Shown here: in pieces, positions 26,437 to 36,483 of the stretch
Position numbering within the stretch: the first letter of the stretch is position 1
Layout of the letters: each line of letters begins with the position of its first letter
Source of the DNA: Gammaproteobacteria bacterium
Lineage (GTDB): Bacteria; Pseudomonadota; Gammaproteobacteria; SZUA-140
Direction of reading: 5' to 3'
Assembly (NCBI GenBank): GCA_003230085.1
Contig: QIGV01000084.1
Coordinates: 1 to 46,975 of the forward strand
DNA length: 46,975 nt
The notes under the pieces: generated by a model
Seen by the model: the letters and a program-made list of their open reading frames with translations, nothing else
Database searches by the model: none
Told to the model about the DNA's origin: nothing
Made by a program: the position numbers and the translations under genes

Positions 26437-27369
26437 CTAACCAGGGCGGATAAACCTTCTCCCGGCGAGCGCCAATATGAACACTAATCCATCCCCTACG
26501 GTGGTAACAGCTCTTAAGGCGACACTAATTCCCAAAGCAGGTGCTTCACCAAGCACAGGTCCTAGAATGGCGATCAAAACAGCTTCCCGAACTCCCAGCC
26601 CTGCTGGCACACCCGGCGAGATAAAACCTGCAACCCACGCAATTGCAAACGCCCCAGTCAATAGCCAGTAATGTCTTGCCGACACTGAGAAAAGACCTTG
26701 CGCCAGCAGATCTATGATTAGGCCTAGGCCCAAAAACGCTATCCCGTAGAAAATGAGACATTGAAAAAATATACCGGAACCGGGAATACTGATATGGTGG
26801 TCTCCGATCAGTTTTTGCAGGAACTCCAACCGCAAATGTCTCAATGCCCATGCTAGAATATATGGCGTTGCGATCAGCCCTACTAATATCGCCCCAATTT
26901 TCCATGCTGATGGAATCTGCGGTGCCAGCGCCTGGACATTATCTGAAAGTGTCAACAGGCCGAGCAAAGCCAACAATACTGCCACGGCGGTGCTCCAAAT
27001 ACCCTCCAGCATGATCGAGAAGAGCATTGCCGGCATACTCAGGTTATATTGTTTCCCCAAAACTACTCGCCCTATGTGGTGCCCCACATTACCTGGGAGG
27101 TATTTTGCAATCTGAGAAATCCCGAGGATAATGGTAGCATCAGCATAACGAATATGTGCACCTACCCCCTTGAGTAGCAATACCCAGCATAGAGAGAAGA
27201 CACCTAACAAACCGGCATACAATAGCGTTGCCCAAACAACTGAAGGCACCATGTCTTCAGTTAGTTGATACGCGCCTAAGGCAGACGCTTGCCTCGTTAT
27301 GACAATGCCAAAGTATACAAGCGATACAATAAAAACAACTGTGCCGATTATTTTCCAAAGTCTCTTCAT
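26437..27369 (-). CDS. YbhN/AglD-family membrane protein, second copy
   Basis: The 310-residue protein has about seven to eight membrane helices. KYLPGNVGHHIGRVVLGKQY corresponds to the LPGRVGD segment of the other copy, and AWVAGFISPGVPAGLGVREA to the P-x-PG-GV/G-x-x-E segment. The two copies are only distantly similar. Both are read on the minus strand on either side of rmlD. Proposed to be a lipid flippase or a regulator of glycan export; not proven. Confidence 0.78.
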   Translation of the reverse strand: MKRLWKIIGTVVFIVSLVYFGIVITRQASALGAYQLTEDMVPSVVWATLLYAGLLGVFSLCWVLLLKGVGAHIRYADATIILGISQIAKYLPGNVGHHIGRVVLGKQYNLSMPAMLFSIMLEGIWSTAVAVLLALLGLLTLSDNVQALAPQIPSAWKIGAILVGLIATPYILAWALRHLRLEFLQKLIGDHHISIPGSGIFFQCLIFYGIAFLGLGLIIDLLAQGLFSVSARHYWLLTGAFAIAWVAGFISPGVPAGLGVREAVLIAILGPVLGEAPALGISVALRAVTTVGDGLVFILALAGRRFIRPG

Positions 27370-28208
27370 CCCTACTACCTACACTATCAAGGAGTCATGA
27401 AATACGCTAAGCATGCCTACTACACAAGCTACTACTTCATAGTGCTTGCATGTAGTCAATTCCAGAAACCCTGGTATATTTTGCCTTCCGCAGGATGAGC
27501 AAGTAAATACAGCATCTGGTTTGGGCGCCACTTAAACCCTCGCCTCGCATGTATTCATTGAAAAATAAACATCACTGATTTTACAATAATGTCGTATCCC
27601 CAGTATTTTGGGCATATAATTATTTGTCTCTCATGAAATTCACGTTATCCTCCCACTTGATTTGGAGGAGATCTTATAATTTTTTGTACTCCTTATCGCT
27701 ACACTACCAGATTAGATATTCATGTTAAACTAGAATGGCTACCGATCTTAGGCAAAAATAGGCATGTACATTGAAAATGTTTGGCAAGAATTGAAGCGCG
27801 TTTACAACAGCCACCAGTGATTTCTTCAAAAGGCACATCAATCTGGTGCAATATATTTTTCGAGAATCTAATGTACAAAACAACTCAATAGTCATATAAA
27901 AATGATCAAACTACATAGTCGCTGTATCCGTCTAACACGGATACAAGAATAGTTCACGCCCACCAACCAGCTGGTGATCTCAAATATTGTAGATTCAGAA
28001 ATCCATAGAAACTATAGTGCCCCATTAGTAACCAGAACTATCTTTCCATTGCATAAAATAACACCAGTGTTAAAATATTGACAATGAATTCCATTCGTCA
28101 GAAACCAGCCTGTAATACTACTTGGTGAAATACATTTTTCAATTTGATGGTAGTTTCGTAGATAAAAATATACCTTCATAATGGTTTCAATTACTCAGGA
28201 ATAATATT
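27370..28208. other. long AT-rich gap without a recognisable gene
   Basis: About 840 bases hold no convincing reading frame on either strand. There is a small perfect stem-loop (GTATCCG, 7-base loop, CGGATAC, 27924-27944) and a short palindrome ACCAGCTGGT at 27966-27975. Base composition is AT-richer than the rml genes. It may be a decayed gene, a recombination joint, or a regulatory leader for the following FkbM-like gene. Confidence 0.6.
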
Positions 28209-28985
28209 TTGGCAAATAGGTATCTATCTCGACTCATTGACTTGAGTCAAAAAGCTTTGGACATGTCCTCTGCGCTTGCTCAAAGACCATATATGATCCC
28301 CCGGGTTGTTCGTGGAATGCTACGTGGTGCTCATCCGAGCGAAATAATGCGTCTTGAAATGGAATGGTTAAAACGTAAGGGCATAAAAACTATAATAGAT
28401 GTAGGGGCCAATACGGGGCAGTTTTCGATGGCTGCTGAATTTCTATTTCAGAATGCGAAAATATACGCATTTGAACCTCTTCCTGCTTGCTTCAAAATTC
28501 TTCAAGAAAAGATTTTGAACAAATCCCATGTCAAAGCTTTTAATGTTGCAATCGGCAACCAAAACAGCGAAGAAACCATATGGGAAAGTAGCTTTGCAAA
28601 ATCTTCTTCCATGTTACCAATGGGAGATACCCACAAAACTAATTTTCCTTGGACTGCGGGCGCTAAACCACAGATAGTCAGAGTTGCCAAGCTTGACGAT
28701 TATCTTGATGAAATGGAAATTATTCCTCCCCTTTTGTTAAAGATAGACGTTCAAGGTTACGAAGATAAGGTGTTACTCGGGGCTTCCAATATCCTCGGAA
28801 TGACGGATATTATAATTATTGAAGTTTCATTTATACCACTCTATGAGGATCAAGTGATGTTTCCACAGATATATAAAATTCTAACCGAAGCTGGGTTTGA
28901 ATTTGCCGGAAATCTTGGTCAACGCGATTCACCTATTGATGGATCTATCTTACAAGCAGATGCACTATTTTGTAGAAAGAAGTAA
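28209..28985 (+). CDS. FkbM-family methyltransferase
   Basis: The 258-residue protein shows the FkbM layout: TIIDVGANTGQFSMAAEFLF (SAM site), IYAFEPLPACFKIL, and LLKIDVQGYEDKVLLGAS. These enzymes O-methylate sugars or other metabolites. The TTG start follows AGGAATAA. The gene is AT-rich and follows a long empty gap, with a glycosyltransferase next on the same strand. Confidence 0.9.
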   Translation: MANRYLSRLIDLSQKALDMSSALAQRPYMIPRVVRGMLRGAHPSEIMRLEMEWLKRKGIKTIIDVGANTGQFSMAAEFLFQNAKIYAFEPLPACFKILQEKILNKSHVKAFNVAIGNQNSEETIWESSFAKSSSMLPMGDTHKTNFPWTAGAKPQIVRVAKLDDYLDEMEIIPPLLLKIDVQGYEDKVLLGASNILGMTDIIIIEVSFIPLYEDQVMFPQIYKILTEAGFEFAGNLGQRDSPIDGSILQADALFCRKK

Positions 28986-29106
28986 ACATTTTGAGTGATG
29001 CGCTACGTTTAGGTTTGTATAGTCATATCCTGGAAGTGCCTGCCCTCATAAGCGCATTAGTTAGATAATAACTATTTTGTTTTTCGGATGAAAATAATTT
29101 ATTCTT

Positions 29107-30255
29107 GTGCCTGAAGAACCTACAACTAAACAATTGCGCGTCTGCTATTTTGGCACTTACCGTGCTGAATATACGCGGAACATAATTTTGATAAATGGTC
29201 TTCGTAAACAAGGAGTGACAGTGCTGGAATGTCATAGCAACCTCTGGCGAAATGAAGAAGACCGTGTAAATCAAGCCAGCGGTGGTTGGTTCAACCCTAA
29301 ATTCTTATGGCGAGTAGTAGTCGCATATTATAAGCTCTTTCGTAAATACATGCGTATTGGCGACTACGATATCATGTTGATCGGATATCCAGGGCAATTC
29401 GATACTTACGTTGCTAAGATATTCACATGGGCAGCAAAAAAGCCAATGGCCCTAGATATTTTGATGTCACTCCATTTGATTGCAGAAGAGCGTGGCCTAA
29501 CTAAAAAAAGCCCTTTTACTGGACAGCTAATCTTTTGGCTTGAAAAAGGTGGATTAAAACTACCAGACCTTCTTATTGCAGAAAATGCCGAGTATGAAGA
29601 ATACTATTGCAACAAATACAAGTTATCTAGAACACGATTTAAACGTGTTTCTCACGGCGCTGATGATCAAGTTTTCTTCCCACGACCACATTTACATCCA
29701 CCAAAAGATTGTTTTCGGGTGCTCTACCACGGCACATTTGTCCCGTCACATGGACTGGAGACAATTATTCAAGCTGCTGAACACCTTCAATCACATCCGG
29801 AAATACAATTCGATTTCTATGGCGTTGGTCAAGAACAACCAAAGATAAAGCTTCTTGCTAAAAAATTAAATTTAAACAATGTAACCTTTCATAGCTGGGT
29901 GGAAATGGAAGACCTTCTCAATGCAATGGCTCAATCTCATGTGTTACTTGGGGTATTTGGCACGACAAAGCAATCCTACTGTACAATTCAAAACAAGGTG
30001 TGGGAAGGACTTGCATTATGTCGGCCTGTGATAACTGGCGATGCGAAAACTATTCGTGACGCGCTGACTCATAAAGAGCATATTTACCTAATCGAAAGAG
30101 AAAATCCAAAGGCGCTTGCTGATGCTATAAGAGCCTTGCAGGCGGATACTGAATTATGTGACCACATTGCGACTCATGGCTATCGTCAGTTCAAAAATAA
30201 TCACAGTGTTGCTGCTATTGGGAAACAATTGAAAGATGCGCTACTAAATATGTAG
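29107..30255 (+). CDS. GT4-like glycosyltransferase
   Basis: The 382-residue protein is a GT-B type glycosyltransferase. VCYFGTYRAEYTRNIILING is the N-terminal part, and RVLYHGTFVPSHGLETIIQA, the HSWVEMEDLLNAMAQSHVLL stretch and TIQNKVWEGLALCRPVITGD make up the nucleotide-sugar domain, with the Glu expected in GT4. It starts at a GTG; no strong Shine-Dalgarno is seen. It is about 120 bases after the FkbM-like gene. The sugar and acceptor are unknown. Confidence 0.82.
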   Translation: MPEEPTTKQLRVCYFGTYRAEYTRNIILINGLRKQGVTVLECHSNLWRNEEDRVNQASGGWFNPKFLWRVVVAYYKLFRKYMRIGDYDIMLIGYPGQFDTYVAKIFTWAAKKPMALDILMSLHLIAEERGLTKKSPFTGQLIFWLEKGGLKLPDLLIAENAEYEEYYCNKYKLSRTRFKRVSHGADDQVFFPRPHLHPPKDCFRVLYHGTFVPSHGLETIIQAAEHLQSHPEIQFDFYGVGQEQPKIKLLAKKLNLNNVTFHSWVEMEDLLNAMAQSHVLLGVFGTTKQSYCTIQNKVWEGLALCRPVITGDAKTIRDALTHKEHIYLIERENPKALADAIRALQADTELCDHIATHGYRQFKNNHSVAAIGKQLKDALLNM

Positions 30256-30321
30256 TCACAATAAACTATGTGTAAAATCGGAAAAGGTACCCTGCGCTTT
30301 GATATAGCATTAGCTTCTTAC

Positions 30322-31161
30322 CTATATCTTCTCCCATTTTCCACATGCGGGTTCATGACCACTTAAGAATTTAAACCCATACCTAGGAGGCTCAAAATGA
30401 TTTTCTGCAGTATAAGGCGCACAAAAATTATTAGCCAACAAATCATCTCTGACAAAAAAAGCATTAATTCCAGTAAAGTTACAACCCACTAAGGAGTATC
30501 CTTTCTCACCCGCTACCCCCACTAATGCAGACAAACTACTGCCCAAATTACTAGTTTTATCCCAAACACGATCCACCTCATAAGGTAACGAAATTGAAAG
30601 TGGCGGCCGAAAAGTGGAATTATATTCAATCACAACAACCCTTGGGTTAATAATATTGATTGCTTTCCATACCCATAAATCATTCCCATCAATATCAATA
30701 CTTAACAAGTCAATTTCGCCAGTGATATTATTTTTCTCAATTAATTCATTTATATTCTCAGCAGTTATAAAACTGTTTTCTATTGATAACTGTTGATCAA
30801 CATAATGAGAGAAACTGTGTTTTGCTTCTGTGCAGAATTTGGCATCCCCATCAATCCATAAGCCAGACCATCCTGAAATAAGCAATAAATGTGTATTACA
30901 TTCGATACCATTTTGAATTCCAAATTCGACAAATATCCTATTTATATACCCAATCCGGGAAAATATTTCTTGGATAATTCCATCTTCATCATTTTGCGAA
31001 AAGCTTTTAAAGCCATGCTTTAATACGCGCAAATCATCTGCATAACGCTGTGACTTTATTATGGTTTCATAATAAAGCTGATTATGCATTTCCCAACTCC
31101 ATAGTGCTAGCTGGTTTAATCGACGTAATTTCTTCTTGAAATAATTAATCATACTATTCAT
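30322..31161 (-). CDS. FkbM-like protein, unknown substrate
   Basis: The 279-residue protein has FKSFSQNDEDGIIQEIF, FVEFGIQNGIECNTHLLLIS, LWIDGDAKF, and IDLLSIDIDGNDLWVWKAI, which together look like a divergent FkbM-type Rossmann methyltransferase with the acidic residues placed as expected. The usual G-x-G-x-G is reduced to EFGIQNG, so SAM binding is not certain. It converges with the GT4-like gene at 29107. Confidence 0.6.
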   Translation of the reverse strand: MNSMINYFKKKLRRLNQLALWSWEMHNQLYYETIIKSQRYADDLRVLKHGFKSFSQNDEDGIIQEIFSRIGYINRIFVEFGIQNGIECNTHLLLISGWSGLWIDGDAKFCTEAKHSFSHYVDQQLSIENSFITAENINELIEKNNITGEIDLLSIDIDGNDLWVWKAINIINPRVVVIEYNSTFRPPLSISLPYEVDRVWDKTSNLGSSLSALVGVAGEKGYSLVGCNFTGINAFFVRDDLLANNFCAPYTAENHFEPPRYGFKFLSGHEPACGKWEKI

Positions 31162-31429
31162 ATAGTTTTATATATTGGTAAACTTTCTCGCTACTACGCT
31201 ACAACTAAGCGCCTGAATATCACTCGCACAACCAGGTGCAGAGATAGTATTTCCCCATGAACATCAAAACACTAAGTTTTTATAACAATACATATTCTTG
31301 AGTAAAATGTATGATCTCGCTAGCGGGTCTCTCGCCAATGACAGAATCTAACTTTCCCGAAATATATGCTTTATCAGCTCTGACGAACCTACTGAATTGT
31401 ACCTGAATCTATGGTTTAAAACACTAGAA

Positions 31430-32398
31430 TCAATTTTTCTCACTATGAATCGAACTGCTTTTCTGAGCGCTATCCTTTCTTAACATAAACTGCACATCCT
31501 CCATAAGCTTGCGATTGGTACTCAACAAATCAGCTACAAATGCTACCAGCATAGTCTGAAACCCCATCCCAAGCAGGACCGCGGCAAGAATAACTGATTG
31601 TATGTGTCCGCCTCCATCGCCGGTCAAATAGTGATAGAGGAATCTCAAGCCTATTAGGAATCCAGGAATAAACAGCAACAAACCAATGGTCATAAAAAAT
31701 CGAAACGGCCGGTAGACAACGAATATACGTATGATGGTAATGATTGATTTTTGAATATACGAAGGAATACTTTTAACCAATCGGGATGGCCGCAGGTCTT
31801 CATTGACCGTGATCGGTACCGAGGTAATGGCGAGTCCCTTTTGGCCCGCCTCTATAATCGTCTCCAGAGTATAGGTATATTCATTGAAGACGTTCATCTT
31901 CATGGCTGCCTCGCGGCTGAGCGCACGAAAGCCGCTGGGTGAATCAGGAATATCCGTTTTACTCGCTAAGCGCACAACCCAACTCCCCAGTTGCTGCAAG
32001 AACTTTTTGGCTGGTGAAAAGTGTTCAATATCACTGATGGGGCGTTCTCCGATGACAATATCCGCCTCCTTATCAAGGATTGGTTTTACCAGCTTGGGAA
32101 TGTCATCAGCATTATATTGATTATCCGCATCAGTATTGATGATGACGTCTGCGCCATGGTCGATACAAGCGCCCAACCCTGCCATAAAACCATGCGCCAG
32201 CCCCCGGTTGCTGGTGAAACTGACCACATGATCAACGCCATTTTCTCTTGCTACCTTGACAGTCTCATCGGTACTGCCATCATCGATAATCAGCCATTCA
32301 ACCTTATCGAACCCTTCTACCTCACGGGGTAAGGCCGTCAGGGCAATTGACAGGGTTTCTGCTTCATTGTAACAGGGCATCTGGATAATCAGTTTCAT
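31430..32398 (-). CDS. polyprenyl-phosphate glycosyltransferase, GT2
   Basis: The 322-residue protein begins MKLIIQMPCYNEAETLSIAL and has WLIIDDGSTDETVKVA and VIINTDADNQYNADDIPKLV (metal-binding Asp residues). SPSGFRALSREAAMKM follows, and two membrane helices lie near 228-250 and 265-290. It resembles the polyprenyl/dolichyl-phosphate sugar synthase group. The start overlaps the stop of the next upstream gene by 4 bases, so the two are translationally coupled. Confidence 0.88.
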   Translation of the reverse strand: MKLIIQMPCYNEAETLSIALTALPREVEGFDKVEWLIIDDGSTDETVKVARENGVDHVVSFTSNRGLAHGFMAGLGACIDHGADVIINTDADNQYNADDIPKLVKPILDKEADIVIGERPISDIEHFSPAKKFLQQLGSWVVRLASKTDIPDSPSGFRALSREAAMKMNVFNEYTYTLETIIEAGQKGLAITSVPITVNEDLRPSRLVKSIPSYIQKSIITIIRIFVVYRPFRFFMTIGLLLFIPGFLIGLRFLYHYLTGDGGGHIQSVILAAVLLGMGFQTMLVAFVADLLSTNRKLMEDVQFMLRKDSAQKSSSIHSEKN

Positions 32399-33348
32399 CC
32401 GCCATTACTCCCATTTTGTGGTACTTGCGCCGCTTTTATCTTGAGTGTTGTTAGGTAAGCGGCCAGGGGTCGTCTTTCTCCAGCACTGGGTTGATGCCAT
32501 TTTGAGAATCCCAGAAAAATATTGTTCGCTCCAGGCTTCAACGCCACCTTGATTAGTTTTGCCTGTGGGTAAAGCTGCAGGCCCCCGTATGGTGTCGTGT
32601 AAGGATCTGCAGGGCTTGTTTTGGCCGCCAGGATCGGCCCTTTAAGACTAAGTTCCAGCCCTGGATTCAAAGCCAGAATATTAATTGCCATGATCACCTC
32701 GGTCTCAATTTTGGAATTGATCGCAATCTTGCTAACTGGCCCGAACAACCAGCGCCCTCTGGGCATTCCACGCCTGAGCTTATTTTCTTCACTTCTCAAA
32801 TAAGGGCCTTCCAACACCCCCCAACCTTTGCCACTCACCTGGATGGATTGACACAGCTCTTTGCCAAAACATTCGACAATGTTCTTCTTACTTACATTAT
32901 CCCGCCAGACATTGGCGGCGATGGTGCGCAGGTCTCCTTTTTTCACTAAGGCCAGCTTCCGATTAGACCAGATGATTTTCAAAGCCTTGCCTTGTTCACC
33001 CATCACATAGGGAATATTCTCACCATTGATATGAAGCTTTATTTGCCTGGAATTTTCCTTTATTTCCTGATATTGCGCTGAATCTACCTGGACAAAACTG
33101 AGCTGATGTTCTCCGGACGCATCAAACACATCCGAGGAACGGAGTCGTTGCCGTAACAAAATTTCATCTTCCAGAATCAGCTCAATCACTGGCGCCTTGT
33201 CTCCGTGAATATAATTCTGGTAATCGACACTGGTAAGATCGATTTTATAGGCATTCAGGTAAAAATAAGTGCTCAATAAAGACACCATAATGGCGAGCAT
33301 GATGAACTGGAGCGCCCTGATAGGCTTAGCAGATGTCATATTCGTCAT
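32395..33348 (-). CDS. membrane-anchored periplasmic protein, unknown
   Basis: The 317-residue protein has one N-terminal membrane helix (about 11-32) and a beta-rich periplasmic part without a recognised domain. Notable residues are two nearby Cys (ECFGKELC, about 160-167). It is coupled to the GT2 gene downstream (ATGA overlap) and lies in the polysaccharide locus. I did not recognise the family; a carbohydrate-binding-like domain is possible. Confidence 0.7.
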   Translation of the reverse strand: MTNMTSAKPIRALQFIMLAIMVSLLSTYFYLNAYKIDLTSVDYQNYIHGDKAPVIELILEDEILLRQRLRSSDVFDASGEHQLSFVQVDSAQYQEIKENSRQIKLHINGENIPYVMGEQGKALKIIWSNRKLALVKKGDLRTIAANVWRDNVSKKNIVECFGKELCQSIQVSGKGWGVLEGPYLRSEENKLRRGMPRGRWLFGPVSKIAINSKIETEVIMAINILALNPGLELSLKGPILAAKTSPADPYTTPYGGLQLYPQAKLIKVALKPGANNIFLGFSKWHQPSAGERRPLAAYLTTLKIKAAQVPQNGSNGG

Positions 33349-33390
33349 TCGAAAACAAGATCATTATCTGGCACAACATTTCGCATAAAT

Positions 33391-34155
33391 TTATTCATGC
33401 CGTGTTTGCTGCAGAACTAAAGATGGCGTTAGCTTATCATTTTCCAATCTTTCACGAGAAGCGATGAAAATAGCCCTCTGAAGATTAGCTTCATGCCTTT
33501 CTGGAATAGTAGACCAGTCTAGTGGAAATTCCTCATGCCACGGCTGGGTAGCAGGTAGATATACATATTCGAATAGATTTTGCAGCTCCCTATATAACCA
33601 TGCCCTTGTTGGCCTGCAGCCAGTTCCAGAATATGCCTGCGTCGGATTAGATTGGTGCTCTTCAGTAAGGTTTATCTCTTCATTTTCACCGTAGGAAACG
33701 CATGTCTCAAGAAATAACACTTTGTTAGTATTCTGGCTGAGGAACGAGAGGGCTTTTTGAGGTTTACTTAAGTGATACAGAAGACCATAACAATGGACCA
33801 CATCAAACGGAGAACCTTCGATATGCGAAGGAGAATCAAGATCAAGAAACTGGACATGGCAATTTGGATAGCGGCGCCTTAAGTAGTCAAGATTCTTCGT
33901 TCGTGCTTCTGTGATAGTTATTCTACACCCTCTATCAATATAGTAATTTGAATGATCGCCTATACCAGCGCCAACCTCTAGAACTGACATTCCCTCCACA
34001 GGAATTCTCAAACTTGCCAAGTGTTCAAGCCTTCGTGCAGTATGGCGCAGATAATGATTTGAATGGAAGGTATGGGCTGGGTCGATACTGTGTACGATGC
34101 CGGACCCCATTTTTCTGATAATGTTTGTTGTCTTTGTCTTGATTTTATCGAACAT
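33391..34155 (-). CDS. SAM-dependent methyltransferase
   Basis: The start at 34155 (MFDKIKTKTTN) is chosen because AAAGAGAG lies 8 bases upstream; a longer frame begins at 34218. The 254-residue product has the class I motif MSVLEVGAGIGDHSNYYI, then ITITEART, VQFLDLDSPS, and FDVVHCYGLLYHLSKPQKAL. It lies 43 bases upstream of the membrane-anchored protein. The acceptor is unknown. Confidence 0.8.
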   Translation of the reverse strand: MFDKIKTKTTNIIRKMGSGIVHSIDPAHTFHSNHYLRHTARRLEHLASLRIPVEGMSVLEVGAGIGDHSNYYIDRGCRITITEARTKNLDYLRRRYPNCHVQFLDLDSPSHIEGSPFDVVHCYGLLYHLSKPQKALSFLSQNTNKVLFLETCVSYGENEEINLTEEHQSNPTQAYSGTGCRPTRAWLYRELQNLFEYVYLPATQPWHEEFPLDWSTIPERHEANLQRAIFIASRERLENDKLTPSLVLQQTRHE

Positions 34156-34367
34156 GTTTATTCTCTCTTTGTTTCTTGACGCCTGAGATGTACTGCATCT
34201 TAGCTGCATTCTACTCAAAGCATCTTTATAGGTAGGCAGTCCTACTGTTAGTTATTCATGTCGGTTACATTTTTTAGCATGATATGTTCCTGCTGATTAT
34301 AAATAAGGAGCGCCACGCGTTCGATGCTTACTAATATAATTTTGCTAACGAATACTAAGACATATAT

Positions 34368-36359
34368 TCATTTTTTTCTGCCTGCGTAGTAATACAACCC
34401 CGGCACTAGCCTGACAAAATCCGGGTCATTGAGTGTCAGACAAACATTCACCTTGCAGACACTCACAAGTGAAATTTTATTTTGTGATAACACTGTTTTC
34501 ATGTCGCTTGATGGCTGGCAAACTGCATTTTTATTGCAGTTGAGGTATTGGTTCTGATCGAGATATTTGATTCGCCGTTTCCAGTTCCGGTCGTAATACA
34601 GATAGCTCCAGGTATCGTCAGCAACCTCCCAGGCAAAATTTTTCCCGAATTTTGAGACGTAAGCGATCGGCTCATTGACAGGAAAATCACCAATCAATTG
34701 ATACATACTAGGTCGGATGCTGAACCACTGGGTATAGTTCGCTGATGTACGCTGAGGCGCATCCAGCGTAACAAATTCTTTGAGTGCTAATTTATTGGTA
34801 TAGCTGGGCGGCAAGACATGATAGATATTCCAGCCCATGGAAACCACGATAACCAGGTTGATCAGGGCTGCCGATAATTTATTTTTGTACATTCCCAGCC
34901 AGTGCAACACCACTGCTGCATAGGCGATCATGATCATTGGCAAAAAGCTGAACACACGATAATTGTTGCTGGAATAATAGAATATAAAATAGATCAGCAA
35001 TAACGCGAGCGCTGACCATGTCATAAAATTTACCGGCTGGTATCGATATTTTTTTATGAAGAGAAAAGCAACCGCAGCGATCATCGCCAATATTCCAAAC
35101 GCAGCAAACTGCGGGCCAAAACCAGACATGCCTGGCAGGTCTGCGCCATATAATGATTGGTAGTCAAATATTCGCGGTATGAATTCCTTGATATTTCCAA
35201 TAAGACGGCTAAATTGGAATAACTCTGTGACCTGAATAGGTTGTTCTATCGCACTGGTATTTTCTGTAAATGCATCCTTATCCTTAATATTTAGCACCCC
35301 AATGAAAGAACCAGAGACCCATAGATTTCTAATATACCAATACCCGCCAATCAGGATCATGATAAGCCCGGACACGGCTAGTGTTTTAATTAGAGCCAGC
35401 CGCTCAACGCTATCAAGCAATAGCTTCCTGTCATTCATGACTATAAAAACCATTAGGAAAATGAATGCAGTGATGGGATATAACGGCGCGCTCAATTTGT
35501 ATCCCAGCATCAGGCCAAATGCTGTTGCTGCCAGCAACAGCATTTTATAATCACGGCTTTTAAGAAAAATAGTGATGAACAGCAATGCTGCAAAGAAACC
35601 GATATTTAGCCCGAGATGATCCTTCGCTGAAACGGCCTGCATTAATACAACAGGGATAAAAAAGATCAGGATAGCGAATTTCTGCGACCATGCCTCGCTG
35701 ACATTCGACAAGCGCATGGCTGCATAACTCACTGGCACTAATAACAAAGCCCATAGCAGCGAAGGCAGCTCCACCAGAAAATCATCACGAAAGAAAATGA
35801 AAGACCAGTAGCTTAAAACTGTCATCCCCAAAGGCTGGGCATTGATACGATGCACGGGGGTGTCAATGACAGCAGGAATCAAGCCCTGCTGATACCACTC
35901 AACAGCCGGGGTCAGGTGATAGGCGAAGACATCCCAGACATGGGGTGGCAGGATAATTATTTTAGCGGCCAGGATGATCACCTGGATGATAAACAACAAG
36001 ATGATCCCGAACAGGAAATAATCTCTTGATTTTAACAGGCGACAAATCGACTGTTTCAAAGGCTGCCTAAACGGTTGAAAGTCACGGCGAAACCGATAAA
36101 CCATCGCGATGGAAACCAGTACGCTGGTAATCACAACCGAGTATAGATTCAAATATTTTAATACCACACCCAGAAACAGCACAATCAGGGTAATGTGCGC
36201 AAAATAGATAATGCCGCTTGCGGCGATGCCAAGTGACAGTGCGGGCATCGTGTCAGATGACAAACTGCGTCTCAGAAAATAGCCGGAGAAACAATAGGCG
36301 GCATAAAGTGCCAGGCCGTTGACTATGAGAAACAGCGCCCAGTTGGCCAGGTTGTCCAC
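34368..36359 (-). CDS. large multi-pass membrane protein, probable GT-C glycosyltransferase
   Basis: The 663-residue protein has about twelve membrane helices through residues 5-510 and a soluble C-terminal part of about 140 residues. An acidic and aromatic periplasmic loop, PHVWDVFAYHLTPAVEWYQQ, lies after the fourth helix. The general form is that of GT39/ArnT-like enzymes. It starts at a GTG. It is not closely similar to the protein at 17379. Function is by analogy. Confidence 0.65.
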   Translation of the reverse strand: MDNLANWALFLIVNGLALYAAYCFSGYFLRRSLSSDTMPALSLGIAASGIIYFAHITLIVLFLGVVLKYLNLYSVVITSVLVSIAMVYRFRRDFQPFRQPLKQSICRLLKSRDYFLFGIILLFIIQVIILAAKIIILPPHVWDVFAYHLTPAVEWYQQGLIPAVIDTPVHRINAQPLGMTVLSYWSFIFFRDDFLVELPSLLWALLLVPVSYAAMRLSNVSEAWSQKFAILIFFIPVVLMQAVSAKDHLGLNIGFFAALLFITIFLKSRDYKMLLLAATAFGLMLGYKLSAPLYPITAFIFLMVFIVMNDRKLLLDSVERLALIKTLAVSGLIMILIGGYWYIRNLWVSGSFIGVLNIKDKDAFTENTSAIEQPIQVTELFQFSRLIGNIKEFIPRIFDYQSLYGADLPGMSGFGPQFAAFGILAMIAAVAFLFIKKYRYQPVNFMTWSALALLLIYFIFYYSSNNYRVFSFLPMIMIAYAAVVLHWLGMYKNKLSAALINLVIVVSMGWNIYHVLPPSYTNKLALKEFVTLDAPQRTSANYTQWFSIRPSMYQLIGDFPVNEPIAYVSKFGKNFAWEVADDTWSYLYYDRNWKRRIKYLDQNQYLNCNKNAVCQPSSDMKTVLSQNKISLVSVCKVNVCLTLNDPDFVRLVPGLYYYAGRKK

Positions 36360-36410
36360 TTAGTTAGGGGACCTCTTATTTTGTGTGAAGATTGTTTCTG
36401 GCATCATTGA

Positions 36411-36434
36411 AGCCCCTTGAGGGGTGGGAGTCCC
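36411..36434. repeat. fragment of MITE-like repeat, copy H
   Basis: GCCCCTTGAGGGGTGGGAG followed by TCCC matches the middle of the family core. A degenerate end (ACCGCAGTG) is at 36453-36463. No flanking duplication was found. Confidence 0.4.
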
Positions 36435-36483
36435 GGTGGTAGTAAGAGTTTGAGTAACCGCAGTGATGTACATTCATGCTCAG

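Noticed and set aside
27289-27498. 69-residue plus-strand frame
   Set aside because: Lies largely opposite the start of the membrane-protein gene, with no Shine-Dalgarno, signal or known motif.
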